A stretch of DNA of 5,625 nt. Source: an uncultured Aquincola sp. (GTDB taxonomy: Bacteria; Pseudomonadota; Gammaproteobacteria; Burkholderiales; Burkholderiaceae). The notes under the pieces are model-generated. The model did not search any database and had not been told where the DNA came from. It saw only the letters and a program-made list of their open reading frames with translations. Shown here piece by piece: positions 1 to 5,625 of the stretch. The position numbers and the translations under genes are program-made. The number at the start of each line of letters is the position of its first letter. Positions within the stretch are counted from its first letter, which is position 1. The DNA is taken from positions 1 to 5,625 of the forward strand of contig CAKZXL010000686.1 in the NCBI GenBank assembly GCA_937883885.1, written 5' to 3'.

Positions 1-216
1 CTGGGCATCTCCATCGTGCAGCTGTCCGACCCCGCCATCACCATGGCCTACCCGGTGCGCGTGCTGCGCCTGGGGCGCGGCGCCCCGGCCCTGCAGATGT
101 CGCTGGCCCTGCGCAAGACCGATGCCGACGACCGCCGCCTGCTGGCGCTGCAGGCGGCGATGGCCGAGACGCTGGCCTCGCCGATGCGGCGGCGCGCCGT
201 CACGGCGTTGGGTTGA
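1..216 (+). CDS. 3' end of a truncated gene, possibly a LysR-type regulator
   Basis: The reading frame is open from the first base and ends at TGA 214-216, so 71 C-terminal residues are visible and the start lies outside the window. Codon third positions are almost all G or C, as in a genuine gene of this genome. The visible part begins LGISIVQLSDP, continues through PVRVLRL and PALQMSLALRK, and ends in an Ala/Leu-rich helix (LLALQAAMAETLA). A hydrophobic strand, then a strand ending in an ALRK-like segment, then a final helix resembles the end of a LysR substrate-binding domain. The match is loose and no DNA-binding domain is visible, so the family is a guess. The last 17 bases overlap the 3' end of the convergent PEP-CTERM gene. 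I am fairly confident it is coding, but not of its function. Confidence 0.6.
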   Translation: MGISIVQLSDPAITMAYPVRVLRLGRGAPALQMSLALRKTDADDRRLLALQAAMAETLASPMRRRAVTALG

Positions 217-1117
217 GACGCGGCTGCCGGCGCCGACCTGCCCATCCCAAGGCGCCCAGGCTGGTGCCCACCAGCGCCAGCGAGCCGGGCTCCGGCACGG
301 TGTTCTGCGCATGGGCGATGAGGTCGGTCGTGCTGACCACCGTCCAGGCCGGCACTGCCGAGTCGGCCTGGTAGGTGCTGGACAGGCGCATGTCCGACCG
401 GCCCCCCAGGCCGTTGACCATCGTGTTGGTGTCGAACTGGTCCCTGGCCTCACCGCCCACCACGCTCAGGTAGCCCTGGCCCTGCCCTGCGAAGTTGGTA
501 TTGGTGAAGTCGTTGATGTAGCTGGCGAACAAGCCTTGCGGCGTGCTGTCGGCGCCCTGGTCGAACTGCAAGGCCAGCCACAGCACCCCGTCGGTGACAC
601 CGCTGTACCGGTCCTGCGCCGTGCGGCGCGACTCGCCGGCCGTGTCGGCACCCACGTAGCCATCGCTGGTGTTGCGGTAGATGTCGAGCCGGCCGCCGCC
701 CGTGTAGGCCCGGGTCAGCACCTGGCCGGGCGAGAACGGATTGAGGCCCGCGATGACGTACTGGTCGGTCAGACCGTAGAACATGCCGGTGAGGTAGTAC
801 CCCGCCTCGCCCTGGCTCCACAGCGTGGTCGAGCCGCGCACGATGCGCGAGATGCTGAACACGCCCCAGCTGTCTTCGCTGCCATAGGCACCGGGTGCCT
901 TGCCGCCAGGCGCCAGGGCCTTGTCACAGCTGGCCACGTCGGTGCAGATCGGCCGTTCCTTGAAGCCGCCGTACTGCGTGGCGGCCATGTCCAGGTTGCC
1001 CATCTCGATCTTGAGGTCGCCGTCCAGCAGCGTCAGCGGCGCCGCCGACGCGGGCAAGCCGCAGCACAGCAAGCCGGCACCGAGCGCAGCGGCCGATGCC
1101 CAATCCCTGGTCTTCAT
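200..1117 (-). CDS. Secreted PEP-CTERM sorting-domain protein, function unknown
   Basis: This 305-residue protein has a Sec-type signal peptide: basic KTR at 2-4, a hydrophobic core at about 9-21 and a probable signal peptidase I site after ASA (23-25). Its C-terminus has the three parts of a PEP-CTERM signal: VPEP at 274-277, a hydrophobic stretch at about 279-293 and an RRR cluster at 295-297, followed by eight residues. Proteins with this signal are exported, then processed by an exosortase at the inner membrane, often in exopolysaccharide-producing Gram-negatives; no exosortase is in this window. The mature region (26-273) is rich in Gly, Thr, Ser, Asp and Tyr and looks like a beta-rich extracellular domain. 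It has two close cysteines (58 and 64) that could form a disulfide. I recognise no enzymatic motif. The ATG at 1115-1117 follows a strong Shine-Dalgarno sequence. The gene lies 52 bases after the adenylate-forming gene on the same strand and is probably the last gene of that operon. Confidence 0.9.
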   Translation of the reverse strand: MKTRDWASAAALGAGLLCCGLPASAAPLTLLDGDLKIEMGNLDMAATQYGGFKERPICTDVASCDKALAPGGKAPGAYGSEDSWGVFSISRIVRGSTTLWSQGEAGYYLTGMFYGLTDQYVIAGLNPFSPGQVLTRAYTGGGRLDIYRNTSDGYVGADTAGESRRTAQDRYSGVTDGVLWLALQFDQGADSTPQGLFASYINDFTNTNFAGQGQGYLSVVGGEARDQFDTNTMVNGLGGRSDMRLSSTYQADSAVPAWTVVSTTDLIAHAQNTVPEPGSLALVGTSLGALGWAGRRRQPRLNPTP

Positions 1118-1123
1118 GATCTT

Positions 1124-1129
1124 CCTCCT
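1124..1129 (-). promoter_or_regulatory. Strong ribosome binding site of the PEP-CTERM gene
   Basis: The minus strand reads AGGAGG, a full Shine-Dalgarno match, six bases before the ATG at 1117. This fixes the start codon. It is clearly the best ribosome binding site in the window, which suggests the secreted protein is made in larger amounts than the two enzymes before it. Confidence 0.85.
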
Positions 1130-1141
1130 GTTGCATCAACA
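1129..1141 (-). repeat. Short inverted repeat abutting the PEP-CTERM ribosome binding site
   Basis: TGTTG and CAACA form a perfect 5-base inverted repeat around a 3-base centre (minus strand TGTTGATGCAACA). It shares base 1129 with the Shine-Dalgarno sequence. It could be a small operator half-site pair or be accidental. A 3-base loop over 5 pairs with two G-C pairs would be a weak hairpin. Confidence 0.2.
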
Positions 1142-1148
1142 CATGAAA

Positions 1149-1169
1149 CCCACGCCCCCATGGCGCGGG
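1149..1169 (-). terminator. Intergenic GC-rich hairpin, possible attenuator or weak terminator
   Basis: On the minus strand, immediately after the stop codon of the adenylate-forming gene, CCCGCGCC (1169-1162) can pair with GGCGTGGG (1156-1149) around a 5-base ATGGG loop. That gives eight pairs with one G-T wobble. Only three T residues follow, so it is at best a weak intrinsic terminator. It may instead protect or process the 3' end of the enzyme mRNA and uncouple its level from that of the PEP-CTERM gene. The pairing is seen in the sequence; the role is inferred. Confidence 0.4.
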
Positions 1170-2549
1170 TCAAGCCACGTAGACGAACTTCCTTTCGTGG
1201 TCCAGCGGCGGCCCGAAGCCGCAGTCGTGCAGGCGGCGCACTTCCACCTGCACCGTGCCATCCAGTTGTCCATACAAGTGATGTTCGAGACGGGCCAGCT
1301 CGGCATCGCCGACCTCACCCGCGGCCTGCACCCGCAGCCGCCCGTCCTGCAGCCGGAAGGCGCCGGTCAGGCGACGGGCCACGGCAGCGTCGGCATACAG
1401 GCACTCCTTGATGCGCTCGGCCGAGGGCTGCCCGGGCCGGCGGTCGCGACGGCGGCCATGCACCAGCAGCCAGGGCAGCGCCGGTGGTGGCAGCCCCAGA
1501 TCGCGGCAGGCCGCGGCGGCTGCGGCCGGCGGCACCCTGCGCGCCAGATCACCGGTGGCATAGCGCGGCAGCAGCACCGGCGTTCGCGGGTCCAGCAAGG
1601 TCACCACCAGATCGCCGTCGCCATGCGCATCGGCGTTCACCACCTCCGCATGACAGCGCTGCGGGTCGTGGCAGAAGACGCTGGGCAGGCCACCGTCTTC
1701 ATCCAGCGCATCCAGGCCCGGCCAATGCGCGCCCTGTTGCATCGCCTGCCGCACCGCGATGCAGGCCGGGTCCTCGAAGAACAGGTGCAGGCCCAGCTCG
1801 CCCACGCCCATCGACGACAGCACCCGCCTGCCATCGCCTGGCACCATGCCCAGCGCATCGGCGATGAAGCGGCGCTGCGGTTCGACCAGCATCTCCTCGC
1901 CCAGCACCATGCTCGTCCGCAGCGCGGCCCAGTCCAGCCCACGTGCCGCCGCATGGGCCAGCAGGGTGCGCACGAACAGCGGATCGGTGCAGACCACCAC
2001 CTGCTCGTAGCTGGGCCCCAGTTGCTGCAGCAGCGCGCAGGCCATGTCCTCACGCACGCTGACGTTGGCCACGGTGGCCGACTCGGCGTCGAAGCTGACA
2101 CCCATGGGCAGGCAGTTCACCACCAGCGTGCGGCGCTCGTCGGTGCCGAACATCTGCTGCAGGCCCAGGTCGATGGCTGCCCGGGCGCTGCGCATCTCAC
2201 CCCGGGTGTTGAGCTTGAAGCCAAAGGCCGCGCCGCCGCGACCCGAGCTGGTGAGGGCCTGGCCGATCTCGTGCGTGCGCAAGGGCCCGGCCAGTTCTTC
2301 CAAGGCATGGCGGCCGAAGCAGCTGTCCTTGTCGAGCACCGGCAGACGCTCCAGCGGCGGCAGCGGCGCCACCAGGCTGAGGCCATGCTGCAGCAGCAGC
2401 CGGCGGTACGCGGGGCTGCACGCCTTGGCCCGGTGGGCGATGCGCAGTGCGCCCTGCGCAGCGCGGTGCACGGCCTGCTCCACCGCCACCGCGCCGGCAC
2501 GGCGCAGCAAGGCACGGCGCTGCTGCCGGCGCAACCAGCGGCCGATCAC
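1170..2549 (-). CDS. Adenylate-forming enzyme, phenylacetate-CoA ligase / F390 synthetase-like
   Basis: This 459-residue protein has the motif order of the acyl-adenylating (ANL) superfamily, closest to the phenylacetate-CoA ligase/coenzyme F390 synthetase branch. These enzymes use ATP to activate a carboxylate (or, for F390, a phenol-like hydroxyl) as an adenylate. Motifs seen: the phosphate-binding loop SSGRGG at 101-106 (for the usual TSGTTG); LGEEM at 216-220; SSMGVGELG at 245-253 (YGxTE-like motif); RYATGDL at 329-335 with the ribose-binding Asp; HGRRRD at 364-369 (hinge); and Lys454 near the end in HERKFVYV, a candidate for the catalytic lysine of the C-terminal subdomain. A basic, amphipathic N-terminus (1-40) precedes the core. 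There is no signal peptide, so it should be cytoplasmic. The GTG start at 2547-2549 overlaps the acyltransferase stop codon (GTGA), and AGGGG lies five bases upstream, implying translational coupling. The substrate is unknown. Pairing with the acyltransferase suggests it activates an acid used in the same pathway, but this is inferred. Confidence 0.85.
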   Translation of the reverse strand: MIGRWLRRQQRRALLRRAGAVAVEQAVHRAAQGALRIAHRAKACSPAYRRLLLQHGLSLVAPLPPLERLPVLDKDSCFGRHALEELAGPLRTHEIGQALTSSGRGGAAFGFKLNTRGEMRSARAAIDLGLQQMFGTDERRTLVVNCLPMGVSFDAESATVANVSVREDMACALLQQLGPSYEQVVVCTDPLFVRTLLAHAAARGLDWAALRTSMVLGEEMLVEPQRRFIADALGMVPGDGRRVLSSMGVGELGLHLFFEDPACIAVRQAMQQGAHWPGLDALDEDGGLPSVFCHDPQRCHAEVVNADAHGDGDLVVTLLDPRTPVLLPRYATGDLARRVPPAAAAAACRDLGLPPPALPWLLVHGRRRDRRPGQPSAERIKECLYADAAVARRLTGAFRLQDGRLRVQAAGEVGDAELARLEHHLYGQLDGTVQVEVRRLHDCGFGPPLDHERKFVYVA

Positions 2550-3325
2550 GACAGCCCCTGCGCAGGTTCATCGGGCGCCTGCAGCCAGTGCAGCAGCGCG
2601 GGATGGCGTTCGCGCAAGGTCGCCTCCAGCAAGCGAAGGTCCTGCCGGTAGGGCGCCACCGGCCCGTGGTACTGGCCTTCGTCCCCGATGCGTTCGAAGG
2701 CAAGCCCCAGACGCTGCAGGGACAGCGGCAGGAAGCGCTCCATCGCCGCATACCAGGTGTCGATCCCGGCGCGGCGGCTGTACTGGAACATCTGGCGATA
2801 AAGGCTGAGCACGATCTGTGCAGAGCCCTGTCGGCGTTCGCTCCGCGGCTGCGGAGGAAGGCTGTCATCGCCCACGCCCGACAGGCCGTCGCCGCGGCGA
2901 CGTCGATAGTCCCGGCGCACCATCAGGCGGCTGACTTCGGCTGCCTGACCGCCCCGCAGCAACTGCACGCCGGCATGCGGCACGAGGCCTGCCAGTTCGA
3001 ACGGATAGAGGCCTTGCTCGCTGCAGAACACCAGCCGCGACAGCCCCACCAACTCACCCCGCAGGTTGCGGGCGCCGAAGTGGGCAGCCTGTGCATCGTG
3101 ACTGTCGCGCTCCAGGCCCTGCGGATGATCTGCCGCAGGCACAAAGCCGCATTCTTCGCAGTACACCTGCCAGCGCAGGCGGTACAGCGGCGTCAGGTCG
3201 GGCTCGGCCACTTCCTGCGGCGCCAGTGCGCCGTGTCGCCCGGCGCGCCAGCAGCGGCTGTGGAAGTGGGGCGCAAAGGAAGCAGGCATCTCGGGGCGGC
3301 TCAGCGGCAGGTACACGCGAGCCAC
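2546..3325 (-). CDS. PEP-CTERM/exosortase system-associated acyltransferase
   Basis: The protein resembles the autoinducer-synthase-like GNAT acyltransferases found in genomes with exosortase/PEP-CTERM systems, related in fold to acyl-homoserine-lactone and N-acyl amino acid synthases. Signature segments: YRLRWQVYCEECGF at 48-61; LERDSHD at 71-77 with the acidic residues of the LuxI-type pocket; LSRLVF at 95-100; YPFE at 107-110; EVSRLMV at 130-136 followed by YRRRR at 140-144, in the likely acyl-donor-binding region; and MERFLPLSLQRLGL at 195-208, then RIG and YHGPVAPY near the end. A polar, probably disordered loop of about 25 residues follows YRRRR. The 259-residue length counts from GTG 3323-3325, which has no clear Shine-Dalgarno sequence. 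ATG 3287-3289 would give 247 residues and also lacks one, so the start is uncertain. The stop overlaps the adenylate-forming gene by four bases. Known members are presumed to acylate a small amine; neither donor nor acceptor can be read from the sequence. Confidence 0.87.
   Translation of the reverse strand: MARVYLPLSRPEMPASFAPHFHSRCWRAGRHGALAPQEVAEPDLTPLYRLRWQVYCEECGFVPAADHPQGLERDSHDAQAAHFGARNLRGELVGLSRLVFCSEQGLYPFELAGLVPHAGVQLLRGGQAAEVSRLMVRRDYRRRRGDGLSGVGDDSLPPQPRSERRQGSAQIVLSLYRQMFQYSRRAGIDTWYAAMERFLPLSLQRLGLAFERIGDEGQYHGPVAPYRQDLRLLEATLRERHPALLHWLQAPDEPAQGLS
2555..2559 (-). promoter_or_regulatory. Ribosome binding site supporting the GTG start of the adenylate-forming gene
   Basis: AGGGG on the minus strand lies five bases before GTG 2549, inside the end of the acyltransferase gene. 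With the GTGA stop/start overlap this supports coupled translation of the two enzymes and decides the start in favour of this GTG. Confidence 0.6.
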
Positions 3326-3376
3326 TCTAGGCAGCGGCCGTTGACGCAGCGTTGAAGAACCGGCCCCGCTACACGC

Positions 3377-3401
3377 TTTCAGAAAACTTCAAGGCGCTTC
3401 A
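3377..3401 (-). promoter_or_regulatory. Candidate operator: three TGAAR repeats at 10-base spacing
   Basis: On the minus strand TGAAG (3401-3397), TGAAG (3391-3387) and TGAAA (3381-3377) are spaced exactly 10 bases apart, placing them on one face of the helix. The first overlaps the TGA stop of the regulator gene, and the array lies 52-76 bases before the acyltransferase GTG. SARP regulators bind short direct repeats spaced about one helical turn apart (typically 11 bases in Streptomyces), so this suits a SARP target upstream of the operon. I see no convincing -35/-10 pair next to it. The repeats are seen; the function is inferred, and such a short repeat could be chance. Confidence 0.3.
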
Positions 3402-5625
3402 GCCGAACGAAGGGGCGCGCCGCAACGCAGGCTTGACTGATGTGCCGGCAGGGGCCAGCGCTGCACGGTGCTCAGCGTCAGGCCACAGACTGCGGGCCGC
3501 TTCGCGCAGCAGCGTGTACTTGAAGCGATAGGCCCTCGTGCGCGCCGCACCTTGCGGCGCGTCTGACGTCGCGGTCACGGCCTCCAGCACACCGCAGGCG
3601 CACAGTGCGTCGAGCAGCGCAGGCAGGTGGTCGGCGCCTGTGTGATCGGCCGTGGCCTGGTGCAGCTGCACCATCCACGCACGCAGACTGGCAACCTCGA
3701 ACACCGGGGCCATCGCAGCGGCGCAGCGCGCCACATGGCGGGCCGCATGCCCGGCTTGATCGAGCCGCGCAGCCAACAGGTCCCACAGCGGGGCCGGCAC
3801 GCGCGCCTGCGTCGCAGGATCGCCGCCGGCCAGATACTGCCGCGCCAAAGCCAGCGCAAACCCCGGCACGCCGTCCGACCGTTTGATCACCGCCTCGCGC
3901 GCCTGTACGTCCTGCAGGCCAACCCCATCGAGCAGCAGCCCAAGCGTTGGCGCCGACAGCGGCGGCACCTGCCACTGCTGCGCCAGCAGGCCGGCCAGCG
4001 GCGCCGCCGCCGGCCGCCGCGATGCCAGCAACACCAGCCACGGCTGATGGGCCCTGCGCAGCCAGGCCGCCAGCATGTCCAAGGCCGGCTGGGGTGCATG
4101 CTGCAAGTCGTCCACCAGCAAGAGCCCCGGTCCGGGCGCCGCTTCCATCTGCGACAGCAGCGCCTGCAAGGCCAATTGGCATTGATGCGGCCGGCTGTGC
4201 TCTGGCAGGCTTGCCAGGGTATGGGCCCCCGTCGCCCAGCACAGGCGCAACACCGGCCGCTGCTGCTGGCGCACGGCCGAAGCCATCTCCGCCAGCAGGC
4301 GGCTCTTTCCGATGCCGGCCTCGCCGTACAGCAGCACCGCGCGCGGGCCGCGGCCAGCTGCCAGCGCCCACTCGGCCAGCAGACCCCAGTGCAGCGACGT
4401 GCGCCCGACCAGTGGCGCTCCATGCGCTGGCGCTGCCAGCTCGTGCACCACAAAGCCCTGCACTGCAGGCGAAAAGCGGTGCAGGCCTCCATCGGCCTGC
4501 ACCACCGCGTCGCTGACCACCAACTGCCCGGGCTCGGCGGCCAACGCCAACCTGCGCGCCTGCTTGCGCAATGGACCCCATGCATCCAGGCCCGGCTGCC
4601 CCGGCGACAGCAGTGCCCACCCCAGGTGCAGGCCCAGCCGGCAATGCAATGCGTCGGGTATCGATTGCCGCAGCGCACGTCCGGCGCGCAGTGCCAGTTG
4701 CAGCGCGTTCTCATGCGCCGGCCAATGTCCGAAGCAGGCCAGCAGTTCCCCGTCCTCGGCCTGATGCAACTGCGCGCCATGGGCCAGCAGCAGGTCGGCA
4801 CCGGCCTTGAGCACCTGGGCCGCTTCACCGGGCAGCCGCGTGTCCAAGCTGGGCTGCGACGCGTCAGCGGGCTCCAGGTCGCAGGCCAACACCCACAGTC
4901 GGCGTCGCTCGAGCGGCGGGAACCGGGCTGGCCGTGCAGTCACGCCGTCGGCTGCCGGGTCAGCCAACCGCATCCGGGAGATCCCCGGCGCCTGCGCGGA
5001 GCGCACGCCATGCCGGCGCAGGCTGTCGGCCAAGGCCAGGGTTTCCGGCTGCGGCGAGATGCCCAGCTCCTTCTGCAACTCGGCCTCGAACTGCTCGAAT
5101 GCCCGCAAGGCACTCGCCGGGCTGCTCAACGCCAGCAGCCGCAGGCGCTGGCGTTGCACGGGCTCTGCCCAGGGGTCGATGGCGAGCAGGCGGTCCAAAG
5201 GCGCCAGGGCGGCCTCCGGCTGGCCCTCGGCTTCAAGTTGGTCGGCCCACCGCTGCAGGCCGTGTGCGGCCAGTCGCTCCAGCTGCCCGCGCCTGCGCGC
5301 GGCCCAGTCGGCGAAGGCCGGCGTGTCGTCCAGATGAAAGCCGTGCAGGAAGGGACCGCCATACAGCGCCAGCGCCTGCTGCAGTTGGGCAGCGTCGGGC
5401 CGCATCGCGGGCGACAGCAGTGGCAGCAGCTGGCGCATGAAGGTGCGCACGTCCACGCGCCAACGCGGCTCATCAGCCCGCAGGCGGACGCTCTTGCGAT
5501 CGGCGCAGAGGTCATCGGCAGCCGCTTCGGGCAGCGTGTGCAGCACTCGCCGCAGGTCGTGGAGCGCGCGGCGCAGGTTGGCCAGCGCCTGGTCGGCGCT
5601 GGAGGCGGGCCACAGCCATTGAGCC
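3399..5625 (-). CDS. SARP/AfsR-like regulator: BTAD, cyclase-like and AAA ATPase domains (N-terminus truncated)
   Basis: The frame is open to the window edge, so the GTG at 5544-5546 is internal and 741 C-terminal residues are visible. The first part (5625 to about 5480), with LWPASSADQALANLRRALHDLRR, is the end of a SARP winged-helix DNA-binding domain. A bacterial transcriptional activation domain (BTAD, about 5465-5022) follows, with YGGPFLHGF, LLAIDPWAEPVQRQRLRLL and ELGISPQPETL. Next is a nucleotide-cyclase-like domain (about 4913-4506): ERRRLWVLACDL keeps the first metal-binding Asp. The second Asp is shifted or lost (AEDGELLACFG), and the usual catalytic Asn position appears to be Lys (GPLRKQARRL), so it is probably a sensor fold and not an active cyclase. 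An AAA/STAND-type ATPase (about 4409-3822) has Walker A GEAGIGKS (4302-4325) and Walker B LLLVDD with two Asp (about 4104-4121). The protein ends shortly after a RFKYTLLREAA segment, where relatives usually continue into TPR repeats. It would be a cytoplasmic, ATP-dependent activator; its signal is unknown. The next gene on the same strand starts 73 bases after its stop and is its likely target. Confidence 0.88.
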   Translation of the reverse strand, partial: AQWLWPASSADQALANLRRALHDLRRVLHTLPEAAADDLCADRKSVRLRADEPRWRVDVRTFMRQLLPLLSPAMRPDAAQLQQALALYGGPFLHGFHLDDTPAFADWAARRRGQLERLAAHGLQRWADQLEAEGQPEAALAPLDRLLAIDPWAEPVQRQRLRLLALSSPASALRAFEQFEAELQKELGISPQPETLALADSLRRHGVRSAQAPGISRMRLADPAADGVTARPARFPPLERRRLWVLACDLEPADASQPSLDTRLPGEAAQVLKAGADLLLAHGAQLHQAEDGELLACFGHWPAHENALQLALRAGRALRQSIPDALHCRLGLHLGWALLSPGQPGLDAWGPLRKQARRLALAAEPGQLVVSDAVVQADGGLHRFSPAVQGFVVHELAAPAHGAPLVGRTSLHWGLLAEWALAAGRGPRAVLLYGEAGIGKSRLLAEMASAVRQQQRPVLRLCWATGAHTLASLPEHSRPHQCQLALQALLSQMEAAPGPGLLLVDDLQHAPQPALDMLAAWLRRAHQPWLVLLASRRPAAAPLAGLLAQQWQVPPLSAPTLGLLLDGVGLQDVQAREAVIKRSDGVPGFALALARQYLAGGDPATQARVPAPLWDLLAARLDQAGHAARHVARCAAAMAPVFEVASLRAWMVQLHQATADHTGADHLPALLDALCACGVLEAVTATSDAPQGAARTRAYRFKYTLLREAARSLWPDAEHRAALAPAGTSVKPALRRAPSFG

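Noticed and set aside
190..199. Perfect 10-base palindrome CGGCGCGCCG near the convergent stop codons
   Set aside because: It has no loop and no T tract, so it is not an intrinsic terminator. Such GC palindromes are expected by chance at this base composition.
122..1411. A 429-codon open frame on the plus strand
   Set aside because: It crosses the end of the first gene and runs antisense through the PEP-CTERM gene. The translation is Arg/Ala/Pro-rich without recognisable domains.
900..2651. A 583-codon open frame on the plus strand
   Set aside because: It lies antisense to the adenylate-forming gene and part of the PEP-CTERM gene. Its product is rich in His, Gln, Ala and Arg with no family motif, as expected of a shadow frame in GC-rich DNA.
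3326..3398. A sigma-70 or sigma-54 promoter in the gap before the acyltransferase
   Set aside because: TTGAAG (3392-3387) resembles a -35 box, but no acceptable -10 box lies 16-18 bases downstream, and no GG-N10-GC sigma-54 pattern with the correct flanks is present.
3478..4644. A 388-codon frame on the minus strand inside the regulator gene
   Set aside because: It is an alternative frame of the regulator giving Gly/Ala/Arg low-complexity sequence; the regulator frame carries clear Walker and BTAD motifs.
5544..5546. GTG as start codon of the regulator
   Set aside because: The frame stays open upstream to the window edge and encodes sequence typical of a SARP DNA-binding domain (LWPASSADQALANLRR), so this GTG is an internal valine codon.

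Overview
The window is GC-rich with strong G/C bias at codon third positions. Its gene content (a PEP-CTERM protein, an exosortase-system acyltransferase, an adenylate-forming enzyme and a SARP-type regulator) suggests a Gram-negative betaproteobacterium, probably of the Burkholderiales. That assignment is inferred from gene families and base composition; no rRNA or other taxonomic marker is present.

Layout: bases 1-216 (+) are the last 71 codons of a gene that starts outside the window. It may be the tail of a LysR-type regulator. Everything else is on the minus strand, so transcription runs from high to low coordinates. From 5625 down to 3399 lies a large SARP/AfsR-like regulator whose N-terminus is outside the window. 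After a 73-base gap comes a PEP-CTERM/exosortase-system-associated acyltransferase (3325-2546, an autoinducer-synthase-like GNAT fold). It overlaps by four bases (GTGA) a phenylacetate-CoA-ligase/F390-synthetase-like adenylate-forming enzyme (2549-1170). After 52 bases, which hold a GC-rich hairpin and a strong Shine-Dalgarno sequence, comes a secreted PEP-CTERM protein (1117-200). Its 3' end overlaps the 3' end of the plus-strand gene by 17 bases. No gene-free stretch exceeds 73 bases, and I see no RNA genes, mobile elements or CRISPR arrays.

How the genes may work together (inference): the acyltransferase and adenylating enzyme look like a translationally coupled pair that would activate an acid and make an N-acyl or similar small molecule. 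The PEP-CTERM protein would be exported and processed by an exosortase encoded elsewhere. The upstream regulator joins a SARP DNA-binding/BTAD module, a degenerate nucleotide-cyclase-like domain and an AAA-type ATPase, and could control the three genes. Three TGAAR pentamers at exact 10-base spacing lie in the gap directly upstream of the acyltransferase and are a candidate operator. The combination of SARP-ATPase regulator, acyltransferase/adenylase pair and PEP-CTERM substrate is the part most worth following up.
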